Source: Lachnospiraceae bacterium
Lineage (GTDB): Bacteria > Bacillota > Clostridia > Lachnospirales > Lachnospiraceae
Direction: 5' to 3'
DNA: 60,718 nucleotides
NCBI GenBank assembly: GCA_009780115.1
Contig: WRAQ01000016.1
Span: 1-60,718, forward strand
The notes under the pieces were generated by a model. It made no database searches and had not been told where the DNA came from. It saw only the letters and a list, made by a program, of their open reading frames with translations. The position numbers and the translations under genes are program-made. This document shows positions 9,538-17,554 of the stretch, piece by piece (position 1 is the first letter of the stretch; each line of letters starts with the position of its first letter).

Positions 9538-11097
9538 ATGGCAGTGAAAACCTTCGCCGCAATCGATGTCGGCTCATATGAAATTTCCATGAAAATATAT
9601 GAAATTTCTCCCAAGCACGGAATGCGGGAAATCGACCATCTGCGCCGTAGTATTGATATGGGGACCGATACTTATACCACCGGAAAATTGAGCTATGAAC
9701 GGGTTGATGAGTTATGCCGTATTTTAAAAGAGTTCCGCACTTTTATGGATGGTTACAAGGTGGTCGGTTATCAGGCTTATGGGACAAGTGCTTTCCGCGA
9801 AGCCGAAAATGCCGTAATTTTGCTTGACCAAATCAATACCCGCACCGGAATCAGAATTGTTATCCTTAGCAATTCCGAACAACGTTTCTTTCATTACAAA
9901 GCAGTTGCATTTAAAGAAGAAATCTTTACCGGCACGATTAAATCCGGGGCGGCGATTATTGATATCGGCAGCGGAAGCATTCAGATTTCATTATTTGAAG
10001 ATGATACCCTTGTTTCAACCCAAAACCTGCGCCTTGGTGTCCTAAGGCTGCGGGAACACCTTACTCATCTTGATGTCGTCCCCAGCCAATATGAAGCGTT
10101 GTTAAACGAAATCATCGATTCACAATTAAGGGTTTACAAAAAGCTTTATCTTAATGAAACCTACAAAAATGTGATTATTGTTGATGACTATATTTCCGCA
10201 ATTATCATCAAGAGACAGAAAAAAGCGGCAAAAGGTAAATCCAATAAGCTAATGCTTGAAGAGCTTTTACATGCCTGTAATACTACCCCTATTTCCGAGC
10301 TGGCCCGTATACTTGATGTACCGGAAGAAAATATCATTCTTTTACAAATATCCGGGACCCTGCTTTTGCGGATTATGGAAATGGTGGGGGCGGAATTTAT
10401 TTGGGCCCCGGGTACGACTTTGTGCGATGGTGTTGCTTATGATTACGCCGAGAAGCAAAAAATAATCAAACCGTCACACGATTTTGAACAAGATATTATC
10501 ACTTGCACCCGCAATATCAGCAAGCGGTACCGCGGTTCCAAGCGCCGCGGCGATACAATGGAAATGATCTCACTGACTATTTTTGACAGCCTTAAAAAGA
10601 TTCATGGAATGGGCAAACGCGAGCGTCTTTTATTACGGCTTTCGGCCCTGCTTCATGACTGCGGGAAATATATTAGTATCGTTAATTTGCCGGAATGCTC
10701 TTATGGTATTGTGATGGCAACCGAGATAATCGGTATTTCCGAAGCGGAACAGATTATTATCGCCAATATCGTTAAATATAACCATCAGGATTTTGATTAC
10801 TTTGACCACTTTGCCGAACAGGATGAACTTGACCGGACATCATACTTAATTGTGGCTAAACTAACGGCAATTCTGCGTGTCGCCAATGGCCTTGACCGGA
10901 GCAACAGGCAAAAAGTCCATGATATCAAAGCGGCGCTTAAAGAAAACGAGTTGATTCTTACGATTGATACCGACAAAGATATTGCCCTGGAAAAAGGGTT
11001 ATTTGAATATAGTTCGAATTTTTTTGAAGAAGTTTTTAGCATCCGGCCTACTATAAAACGAAGAGATTTTCTAAGTCAGCATAAATACGCCGACTAA
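9538..11097 (+). CDS. Ppx/GppA exopolyphosphatase family protein with C-terminal HD domain
   Basis: 519 residues. The N-terminal two-thirds is the actin-like Ppx/GppA fold: phosphate-binding AAIDVGSYEI, AYGTSAFREA, and IIDIGSGSIQISLF. The C-terminal third has HD-type helices with LLHDCGKYI and NHQDFDYFDHF. Family members remove phosphate from inorganic polyphosphate or from pppGpp. The next gene is ppk1, so polyphosphate turnover is the most likely role. The last residues, KRRDFLSQHKYAD, and the stop codon are encoded by a family 2 hairpin repeat, so the tail is probably acquired. GAAGAG about 8 bases before the ATG is a modest SD. Confidence 0.88.
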   Translation: MAVKTFAAIDVGSYEISMKIYEISPKHGMREIDHLRRSIDMGTDTYTTGKLSYERVDELCRILKEFRTFMDGYKVVGYQAYGTSAFREAENAVILLDQINTRTGIRIVILSNSEQRFFHYKAVAFKEEIFTGTIKSGAAIIDIGSGSIQISLFEDDTLVSTQNLRLGVLRLREHLTHLDVVPSQYEALLNEIIDSQLRVYKKLYLNETYKNVIIVDDYISAIIIKRQKKAAKGKSNKLMLEELLHACNTTPISELARILDVPEENIILLQISGTLLLRIMEMVGAEFIWAPGTTLCDGVAYDYAEKQKIIKPSHDFEQDIITCTRNISKRYRGSKRRGDTMEMISLTIFDSLKKIHGMGKRERLLLRLSALLHDCGKYISIVNLPECSYGIVMATEIIGISEAEQIIIANIVKYNHQDFDYFDHFAEQDELDRTSYLIVAKLTAILRVANGLDRSNRQKVHDIKAALKENELILTIDTDKDIALEKGLFEYSSNFFEEVFSIRPTIKRRDFLSQHKYAD

Positions 11098-11117
11098 GAA
11101 AAATTAAAACTTCGTTT
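11056..11117 (+). repeat. family 2 hairpin repeat, copy 2 (overlaps the end of the ppx-like gene)
   Basis: Outer arms AAACGAAG (11056-11063) and CTTCGTTT (11110-11117) pair; the inner stem is GTCaGC/GCcGAC with one mismatch. The TAA stop of the upstream gene (11095-11097) is inside the element. Confidence 0.8.
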
Positions 11118-11150
11118 GGTAAAAAGTTACTATAAAAAGAGGATAAATAT

Positions 11151-13274
11151 TTGGATTTTTCCCATGCTTCCAATTACAGCAACCGCGAACTAAGCTGGTT
11201 ATTATTTAACCAGCGGGTATTAGGCGAGGCCAAAGACCGGAAGAATCCACTATTTGAGCGCTTGAAGTTTCTTGGAATTACCGCTTCTAATCTTGATGAG
11301 TTTTTTATGGTCAGGGTTGCAACCTTAAAAGATATGGTTGGCGCCGGGATGAAGCGCACTGATATTTCGGGGAAAACTCCTGATGAGCAGCTTAAAGAAA
11401 TCAATCTTGCGGTTCACAAGCAGGTAAAACAACAGTACAATACTTATAACCGTTCACTTTTGCCCGGCTTGAAACAAAATAATTTGCGCTTTATCGAAAA
11501 GCACGAGGATTTAACTGCAAAAGAAGCCGCTTATGTTGACCGTTATTTTATGGAAAGTGTTTATCCGGTTTTGACCCCGATGGCAGTTGATTCTTCGCGC
11601 CCATTCCCTCTTGTCCGTAACCGGTCATGCAATATCGGGGCTTTGATTAAGGCAAAGGCAAGAAGTGAAGAACCTGAGTTTGCCACCGTTCAAGTCCCTA
11701 GTCTCTTATCACGGATTGTCACCTTGCCGGCAACAGAAATAACAACTGTTATTTTATTGGAAGAAATCATTGAAAGAAATATTGATAAATTATTTTTAAA
11801 CTATGATATAATTTGTGCCCAACATTTCCGGATTATGCGTAATGCCGATCTGAATATTGAAGAAGATGAAACCGAAGATTTGCTTGAAGAAATCGAAAAG
11901 CAGCTCAAAATGCGGCAATGGGGCGAGGCAATCCGCTTAGAAGTCGAAGCGGGAATTGATGAACGTCTGCTCAAAATTATTACCGATGAATTAAATCTGG
12001 ACAAAGAAGATATCTTTTTTGTTGACGGGCCCCTTGATTTGACTTTCTTAATGAAAATGTACAATTTACCCGGCTTCGATGCTTTGAAAGAAACGGCTTA
12101 CCGGAAACCGGTACCTGTCCCCGGCTTTTCAACCGGGACAGATATATTCGCGAAAATCCGCGCCGGTGATATCTTGCTGCATCACCCTTATCAGGATTTT
12201 TCCCCGGTGGTTGAATTTGTCAGGCAAGCGGCTTCCTGCCCCTCTGTCCTTGCTATCAAACAGACCCTTTACCGGGTCAGCGGAAACTCGCCGATTATCG
12301 CCTCGCTGGCGGAAGCGGCAGAGAATGGTAAACAAGTTACCGTCTTAGTTGAATTAAAGGCTCGTTTTGATGAAGAAAACAATATCGTTTGGGCGAAAAA
12401 ACTGGAGCAAGCCGGCTGCCATGTTATCTACGGGTTGGTCGGGTTGAAAACCCATAGTAAAATTACATTGGTGGTCCGACGGGAAGAAGACAGTATCCGG
12501 CGCTATGTCCACCTTGGTACGGGAAATTATAATGATGCAACGGCCAAATTTTATACTGATTTGGGGCTCTTGACTTGTCAGGCGGCAATGGGGGAGGATG
12601 CGACTGCTGTTTTTAATATGCTTTCCGGTTATTCGGAACCACTGAATTGGAATAAGCTGTCACTTGCGCCATTATGGTTAAAAGACCGGTTTTTATATTT
12701 AATCGACCGTGAGCGGAGAAATGCCGCTGCCGGGCGGCCGGCTTATATTATCGCCAAGGTTAACTCTTTGTGCGATAAGGATATTATTGAAGCCCTATAC
12801 CGGGCGGCTTTTGCCGGGGCGAAAATTGACTTAATCGTGCGGGGGGCCTGCTGCCTTATAACCGGGATAAAAGAGCTTAATAACCGTATTACCGTCCGCT
12901 CAATTATCGGCAATTTCCTTGAACACAGCCGGATTTTCTATTTTGAAAATGACGGGAACCCCGAATATTATGCCGGTTCAGCGGATTTGATGCCCCGGAA
13001 TCTGGAACGGCGGGTTGAGATATTATTCCCGGTTGAACAGCCGGATTTGATTGAAAGGCTGGAATTTATCTTCGCCGCTTTGCTTGCAGATACGGTTAAA
13101 GCGCATATCCTGACCGGAAAAGGTACTTATGAAAAAGTTGATAAACGGGGAAAAAAGATTCTTAACTCCCAATTAGAATTTGGACGTAATGCGGCAACGT
13201 TTACTAATAAAAAAGTGTCACCCGAAAGGAAAAACAGTCGGGTCTTTATCCCACAAAAGGAGGGCAATTTATGA
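11151..13274 (+). CDS. ppk1: polyphosphate kinase 1
   Basis: Makes inorganic polyphosphate from ATP, reversibly. At 707 residues it has the full family length. It carries the N-terminal FSHASNYSNRELSWLLFNQR block, the LDEFFMVRV segment, and the phospholipase-D-like catalytic domains. The catalytic histidines are expected in RRYVHLGTGNYN (autophosphorylated) and in EHSRIFYF. The start is TTG at 11151, chosen because AAGAGGA lies 7 bases upstream and the reading frame fits the known N-terminus. It is probably cotranscribed with the upstream ppx-like gene, and the SDR gene overlaps its stop by 4 bases. Confidence 0.95.
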   Translation: MDFSHASNYSNRELSWLLFNQRVLGEAKDRKNPLFERLKFLGITASNLDEFFMVRVATLKDMVGAGMKRTDISGKTPDEQLKEINLAVHKQVKQQYNTYNRSLLPGLKQNNLRFIEKHEDLTAKEAAYVDRYFMESVYPVLTPMAVDSSRPFPLVRNRSCNIGALIKAKARSEEPEFATVQVPSLLSRIVTLPATEITTVILLEEIIERNIDKLFLNYDIICAQHFRIMRNADLNIEEDETEDLLEEIEKQLKMRQWGEAIRLEVEAGIDERLLKIITDELNLDKEDIFFVDGPLDLTFLMKMYNLPGFDALKETAYRKPVPVPGFSTGTDIFAKIRAGDILLHHPYQDFSPVVEFVRQAASCPSVLAIKQTLYRVSGNSPIIASLAEAAENGKQVTVLVELKARFDEENNIVWAKKLEQAGCHVIYGLVGLKTHSKITLVVRREEDSIRRYVHLGTGNYNDATAKFYTDLGLLTCQAAMGEDATAVFNMLSGYSEPLNWNKLSLAPLWLKDRFLYLIDRERRNAAAGRPAYIIAKVNSLCDKDIIEALYRAAFAGAKIDLIVRGACCLITGIKELNNRITVRSIIGNFLEHSRIFYFENDGNPEYYAGSADLMPRNLERRVEILFPVEQPDLIERLEFIFAALLADTVKAHILTGKGTYEKVDKRGKKILNSQLEFGRNAATFTNKKVSPERKNSRVFIPQKEGNL

Positions 13275-14296
13275 ACATCTTACTAATCGGGGGAACCGGT
13301 ACAATCAGTATGGAGATTTCCCGCAAATTATTAGCACAGGGGCATACTTTATATCTTTTGAACCGTGGTTCGCAGAATCATCGTTTTATGGGTAACAAAA
13401 ATTTGATTGAATTAACCGCCGATATCAATGATGAGGAAACTGTCGCGGAATTAATCAAAGATTTAAAATTTGATTCAGTGGTTGATTTTATCGCTTTTGT
13501 CCCGGCGCATCTTGAGCGTGATGTCCGTCTTTTTGCCGGGAAAACCAAGCAATTTATTTACATTAGTTCAGCTTCTGCTTACCAAAAGCCACCGGCGGAT
13601 TACCATATCAGCGAGGGTACCCCTTTAGCAAACCCTTTCTGGGCATACTCCCGCAACAAAATTGCCGGGGAAGAATATTTGATGAAACTTTACCGTGATG
13701 AAGGTTTTCCGGTGACAATTGTCCGCCCGAGCCATACGTATTTCAAAAATTCGGTCCCCCTTGGTGTACATGGGGCGCTTGGCAGCTTTCAGGTAGTTAA
13801 GCGGATTATGGAAGGCAAACCGGTCATTATCCATGGTGACGGCACCTCGCTCTGGACGATGACCCACAGCAGTGATTTTGCCGATGCCTTTATCGGTTTA
13901 CTTGGAAATATCCATGCAATTGGCGAAGCGGTGCAAATTACTTCCGATGAAAACCTGACCTGGAATCAAATTTACCAGACGATTGCTGATGCGCTGGGAG
14001 TCCCGCTTAAACCTTATTATGTTTCCTCGGATTTCCTTGCTAAATGTTCAACTTATGATTTCCGCGGCAGTTTGCTTGGGGATAAAGCAAATTCAGTTGT
14101 CTTTGACAATACAAAATTAAAACGCCTTGTCCCGGAATTTGTCGCGAAGAAGCGCTTTGACCAAGGCATCAGAGAGACCTTATTTTACATTCTTTCGCAT
14201 CCCGATTTACAAATCCTTGACCCTGAGTTTGATGCCTGGTGCGATAAAGTGGTAAAAGAGCTTGACGAAGCTGCCGAACGGATTTTGAAAGGATAG
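13271..14296 (+). CDS. extended short-chain dehydrogenase/epimerase family protein
   Basis: 341 residues with an N-terminal Rossmann fold (NILLIGGTGTIS) that binds NAD(P), and the SDR active-site pattern: serine in YISSASAYQ, then YSRNK as the YxxxK pair. SSD-region motifs (THSSDFADAFIGLL, QITSDENLTWNQIY) match NAD-dependent epimerase/dehydratases and the plastid CSP41-like branch. The substrate is not predictable. It starts inside the end of ppk1 (ATGA overlap), with AAAGGAGGGC giving a strong SD, so translation is probably coupled. A family 1 repeat follows it. Confidence 0.85.
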   Translation: MNILLIGGTGTISMEISRKLLAQGHTLYLLNRGSQNHRFMGNKNLIELTADINDEETVAELIKDLKFDSVVDFIAFVPAHLERDVRLFAGKTKQFIYISSASAYQKPPADYHISEGTPLANPFWAYSRNKIAGEEYLMKLYRDEGFPVTIVRPSHTYFKNSVPLGVHGALGSFQVVKRIMEGKPVIIHGDGTSLWTMTHSSDFADAFIGLLGNIHAIGEAVQITSDENLTWNQIYQTIADALGVPLKPYYVSSDFLAKCSTYDFRGSLLGDKANSVVFDNTKLKRLVPEFVAKKRFDQGIRETLFYILSHPDLQILDPEFDAWCDKVVKELDEAAERILKG

Positions 14297-14304
14297 ATAC
14301 TTAA

Positions 14305-14417
14305 GTAAGGCAGATAAAATATCTCGCAGGAACCTTAGGCCGCCTTCTTCCCGGGATAAAACTGAGCGGGCAAGCCAATTAGGCCATAGTGACGAAGAGA
14401 TACTTTATCTGACTTAC
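14305..14417 (+). repeat. family 1 structured repeat, copy A
   Basis: About 113 nt. Terminal arms GTAAG-CAGATAAA-ATCTC (14305-14325) and GAGAT-CTTTATCTGACTTAC (14397-14417) pair. Inside are two same-strand motifs, CCTTAGGCCGCC and AATTAGGCC, flanking a variable stem with CCCG/CGGG. It fills most of the gap between the SDR gene and gltX. Other copies: 15963, 38784, 58787. Confidence 0.75.
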
Positions 14418-14463
14418 GAGATTATTATTACATAAATATAAATACAGAAAGGCTCAACAAACC

Positions 14464-15915
14464 ATGAAACTTAGAACCAGATTCGCCCCAAGCCCGACGG
14501 GTAAAATGCATGTTGGCAACTTACGCTCGGCACTTTATGAGTACCTGATTGCCAAACACGCCGGCGGCGATTTTATTATCCGCATTGAAGATACCGACCA
14601 GGAACGCTTTGTTGAAGGGGCGACCGAAATTATTTATGCAACCCTCGAAAAAGCCGGCCTTAAATATGATGAAGGCCCGGAACGCGACGGCGGTTTCGGC
14701 CCCTACGTACAAAGTGAACGCAAAGTTTTAGGAATTTATCATCAATACGCTGAACAGTTAGTTGAAAAGGGCGAAGCTTACTACTGCTTCTGTGATAAAG
14801 AGCGCCTTGCTTCTTTGAAAACCGAAGTTGTTGCCGGAATGGAAGTCAGTGCTTATGACAAAAACTGTCTGAACTTTTCCCCGGAAGAAGCAAAGAACAA
14901 AGTTGCCGGCGGACAACCCTATGTCATCCGCCAAAATAATCCGCAAACCGGGACAACAACCTTTCATGATGAACTTTATGGTGATATCACGGTTGAAAAT
15001 ACCGAGCTTGATGATATGATTTTGCTGAAATCAGATGGTTTCCCGACTTACAATTTTGCCAATGTTGTTGACGACCACCTGATGGAAATTACCCATGTCG
15101 TACGAGGTAACGAATACCTTTCATCATCACCGAAATACAACCGCCTATATGAAGCTTTCGGCTGGCCGGTACCGGTTTATGTGCATTTACCGTTAATTAC
15201 TGATTCCGACCACAAAAAACTTAGCAAACGGAGCGGGCATTCATCGTTTGAGGACTTATTAAACCAAGGTTTTATCCCCGAGGCAATAGTGAATTTTATT
15301 GCTTTATTAGGCTGGAGCCCGGAAAGTAATCAAGAAATATTTACATTGACTGAACTGGTCAATCAATTCGATTACAAACGGATTTCTAAAGCACCGTCAG
15401 TCTTTGATATCGGCAAATTGCGGTGGATGAATGGTGAATATATCAAGATGATGGAATTTGAGAAATTTTATCAAATGGCCCTTCCATATATCCGGCAAGT
15501 GATAAATAAACCGCTGAATTTAATGAAAATCGCCGAAATGGTAAAGACTAGAATAGAACTATGGTCAGATATCCCGGCTTTGATAGATTTTTTTGAAGAA
15601 TTACCGGAATATGATACTGCGATGTATACGCACAAAAAAATGAAAACCGATAGTGAAAGCGCGCTATTAATATTACAGGAAATTTTGCCGATACTTGAAG
15701 TAGTAGAAGATTACAGTAATAAAACTTTGTATGAAGCGGTAGTAGATTTTGTCGCGCATAAAGAATACAAAAACGGCTATGTAATGTGGCCGCTTCGGAC
15801 CGCTGTTTCCGGTAAACAAATGACCCCGGCCGGCGCAACCGAAATCATGGAAATATTAGGAAAAGACGAATCATTACGACGGATTAGGACAGGGATTGAG
15901 TTGTTGAGTAAGTAA
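14464..15915 (+). CDS. gltX: glutamyl-tRNA synthetase
   Basis: Class I aminoacyl-tRNA synthetase that charges tRNA-Glu (and often tRNA-Gln in Gram-positive bacteria, for later amidation). 483 residues, normal for the family. The HIGH motif is in [17 protein letters not shown], and the KMSKS-equivalent is KKLSKRSG. The anticodon-binding C-terminal domain is complete. AAAGG lies 10 bases before the ATG. The gene is bracketed by family 1 repeats, and its last 24 bases are part of a 55-base tandem duplication. No T-box is visible in front of it. Confidence 0.96.
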   Translation: MKLRTRFAPSPTGKMHVGNLRSALYEYLIAKHAGGDFIIRIEDTDQERFVEGATEIIYATLEKAGLKYDEGPERDGGFGPYVQSERKVLGIYHQYAEQLVEKGEAYYCFCDKERLASLKTEVVAGMEVSAYDKNCLNFSPEEAKNKVAGGQPYVIRQNNPQTGTTTFHDELYGDITVENTELDDMILLKSDGFPTYNFANVVDDHLMEITHVVRGNEYLSSSPKYNRLYEAFGWPVPVYVHLPLITDSDHKKLSKRSGHSSFEDLLNQGFIPEAIVNFIALLGWSPESNQEIFTLTELVNQFDYKRISKAPSVFDIGKLRWMNGEYIKMMEFEKFYQMALPYIRQVINKPLNLMKIAEMVKTRIELWSDIPALIDFFEELPEYDTAMYTHKKMKTDSESALLILQEILPILEVVEDYSNKTLYEAVVDFVAHKEYKNGYVMWPLRTAVSGKQMTPAGATEIMEILGKDESLRRIRTGIELLSK

Positions 15916-16001
15916 GGTAAAAACATCTCGTAGTTGCCTTAGGCCGGGGATTGAGTTGTTGAGTAAGGAAGATAAAGATATCTCGCAGTCACCTTAGGCC
16001 G
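15892..16001 (+). repeat. 55-bp tandem duplication at the 3' end of gltX
   Basis: Two head-to-tail 55-base units, 15892-15946 and 15947-16001, start with an identical 21-base stretch from the gltX 3' end and differ at about seven places in the rest. Each also contains the left arm of a family 1 repeat through TTAGGCCG. Confidence 0.85.
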
Positions 16002-16076
16002 CCTTCTTTCCGGGAGTAAATTTGTATTTTACTTCAATTAGGCCGTAGAGACGAAGAGATATACTTTATCTGACAT
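15963..16076 (+). repeat. family 1 structured repeat, copy B
   Basis: Same plan as copy A, with arms at 15963-15983 and about 16056-16076. The stem beside the TTAGGCC motifs is GTC/GAC here. An inner stem AGTAAAT/ATTTtACT replaces the CCCG/CGGG of copy A. Confidence 0.75.
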
Positions 16077-16145
16077 ATTCAGGTATAAAAAAGACACACT
16101 TATAATAAAATACATTAGCGAAATACAGAATATGAGGGTTACACT

Positions 16146-16409
16146 ATGAACGAATTTGATGATGCAGTACTAGGTTGCTTTTTGGCAAAACAAGAACAAT
16201 TATTTCCGGAACCGGTATGCGAGAGTTTCGACGAAGCGGAAGCTTTTTTGGAAGAGTGCATGGCTATCGTTGTTAAATCTGCCGATGAAGTATGGGAATA
16301 TTTCGATGAAGAAGGGCTTGACCTTAACGGCCTCACCAAAGACGAATTACTCGAAGCGGAAGAAGTATTTGCCGTTGGGGACGGTCGTTATTTAATTGTC
16401 CAAGGGTAG
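16146..16409 (+). CDS. small acidic conserved protein, function unknown
   Basis: 87 residues, strongly acidic (many Glu and Asp), with no membrane segment or signal peptide. The ending EAEEVFAVGDGRYLIVQG resembles small proteins from other Clostridia that are often loosely labelled glyoxalase, from memory only. GAGGG lies 7 bases upstream of the ATG. It stands alone between family 1 copy B and a terminator, so it is probably its own transcription unit. Confidence 0.7.
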   Translation: MNEFDDAVLGCFLAKQEQLFPEPVCESFDEAEAFLEECMAIVVKSADEVWEYFDEEGLDLNGLTKDELLEAEEVFAVGDGRYLIVQG

Positions 16410-16480
16410 AATGAATTACTATGTATAAACTAATTTGGAGAATTGCGAACTTAGCTTAGCTGAGTTTTGAAAATTCTCTT

Positions 16481-16510
16481 AAAACTGATGCCGTAGGGTG
16501 TCAGTTTTTT
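16481..16510 (+). terminator. intrinsic terminator
   Basis: AAAACTGATGCC and GGGTGTCAGTTTT pair around a GTA loop and run into six T residues. It ends the small-protein transcript and separates it from the Sia-type operon. Confidence 0.85.
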
Positions 16511-16573
16511 GTTTTGTGAAAAATACGGCAGCATATGCGTAAATACTTCCATCAAAATAAGATGGTACTATAG

Positions 16574-16579
16574 TATAAT
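16574..16579 (+). promoter_or_regulatory. candidate -10 element for the Sia-type operon
   Basis: Perfect TATAAT 32 bases before the siaB ATG. No good -35 stands at 16-18 bases, so an activator or another sigma factor may be needed. The rest of 16410-16611 holds only the terminator. Confidence 0.4.
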
Positions 16580-16611
16580 ATTGGTATAGATTTACTAAAG
16601 AAGGGAATCAG

Positions 16612-17157
16612 ATGCTTCTAAATACTCTCGAATTATTCGATAAAACAAAAAAATTGGATGTGTATATAGCTTACAAAGGTATTGTCAGAATCGACAATAT
16701 TGAAGAGTTAAGTGTCGCTTTGCGTAGTCAGATGGCTTTCGACAAGCTCTCGCAAGATACGTTTAGAGCGGTCTTTTCGATATTCGTTGAATTGATGGAA
16801 AACGTAAAGATGCATTCGGCTGTGCCTAAGGGGTGTATAATCGTAACATCTCAAGACAAAATTTATCACGTACAGAGCGGAAATCTTATGGAAACCCAAA
16901 ATATCGAAGAACTCAAAAAGCGGATTAACCATCTTAACTCCATGGATAAACAGTCATTGCGCAATTATTATATGGAGCGGATAAAGAAAAATAATCCCAA
17001 CCCGCGAAGCAGAGGTGCCGGGATAGGGCTGATTGAAATTGCAAAGCGGGCAAGCGAGCCGGTTGAATATGATTTTATCCCATATGATGAGCATTTGACA
17101 TTCTTTACCGCAAAAGTGACAATCAATAATGACAATATAGAAAGGGGGGCGGTCTGA
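16612..17157 (+). CDS. siaB: SiaB-type serine/threonine protein kinase (HATPase fold)
   Basis: 181 residues, cytoplasmic. The GHKL/HATPase N box appears as FVELMENVKMHS and the glycine-rich lid as RSRGAGIGLIEIAKRAS, as in SiaB, the kinase that phosphorylates SiaC in Pseudomonas aeruginosa. The fold is close to anti-sigma kinases such as SpoIIAB. Proposed role: phosphorylate the adjacent SiaC-type protein, opposed by the PP2C phosphatase at 23850. AAAGAAGGG lies 6 bases before the ATG. It is the first gene of a tight five-gene operon; the next gene starts one base after its stop. Confidence 0.87.
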   Translation: MLLNTLELFDKTKKLDVYIAYKGIVRIDNIEELSVALRSQMAFDKLSQDTFRAVFSIFVELMENVKMHSAVPKGCIIVTSQDKIYHVQSGNLMETQNIEELKKRINHLNSMDKQSLRNYYMERIKKNNPNPRSRGAGIGLIEIAKRASEPVEYDFIPYDEHLTFFTAKVTINNDNIERGAV

Positions 17158-17541
17158 ATGGCTTATTTTATGGAAAAAGTGAAAACAAAATCAACACCTT
17201 ATGTACTGATTGATGAGGCGAAACAATATATGAAGCTTGAGGGAGATTGTTTCCCCGATGATACGCTGGAATTTTTCTGGGATATAAACAAATGGTTGTG
17301 CGAATATCTTGAATCCGGCAATTATGATAAGCTTACATTTGATTTCGAATTAAATTACTTCAACAGCTCTGCTTCAAAGATATTATTCGACATGCTTGAG
17401 CAAATGAATGAATTTTCAAAAAACGGTAAACAAGCGCAAGTGAATTGGCATGTTGAATCCGGTGATAGCCTGTTGCGGGAATTATATGAAGATTTTGAGG
17501 AAGATTTTACCGACTTGAAAATAATACTTATAGAAAAATAA
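17158..17541 (+). CDS. siaC: SiaC-type regulatory phosphoprotein (DUF1987)
   Basis: 127 residues. DUF1987/SiaC signature segments are visible: KSTPYVLID near the N-terminus, GDCFPDDTLEFF (the G-S-PEN-FY block), and FELNYFNSSASK with the phosphorylation region. In P. aeruginosa the acceptor is a threonine in NTSS; here the matching residue seems to be Ser70 (NSSASK). SiaC-type proteins switch partners by phosphorylation state, in Pseudomonas activating the diguanylate cyclase SiaD. No SiaD lies beside this gene. The SD, AAAGGGGGG, lies inside the end of siaB and the ATG abuts its stop, so the kinase and its substrate are likely made together. Confidence 0.87.
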   Translation: MAYFMEKVKTKSTPYVLIDEAKQYMKLEGDCFPDDTLEFFWDINKWLCEYLESGNYDKLTFDFELNYFNSSASKILFDMLEQMNEFSKNGKQAQVNWHVESGDSLLRELYEDFEEDFTDLKIILIEK

Positions 17542-17554
17542 ACGGAGTGAAAAT

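Noticed and set aside
14297-14463. T-box leader for gltX
   Set aside because: No T-box sequence or specifier stem; the gap is explained by family 1 copy A.
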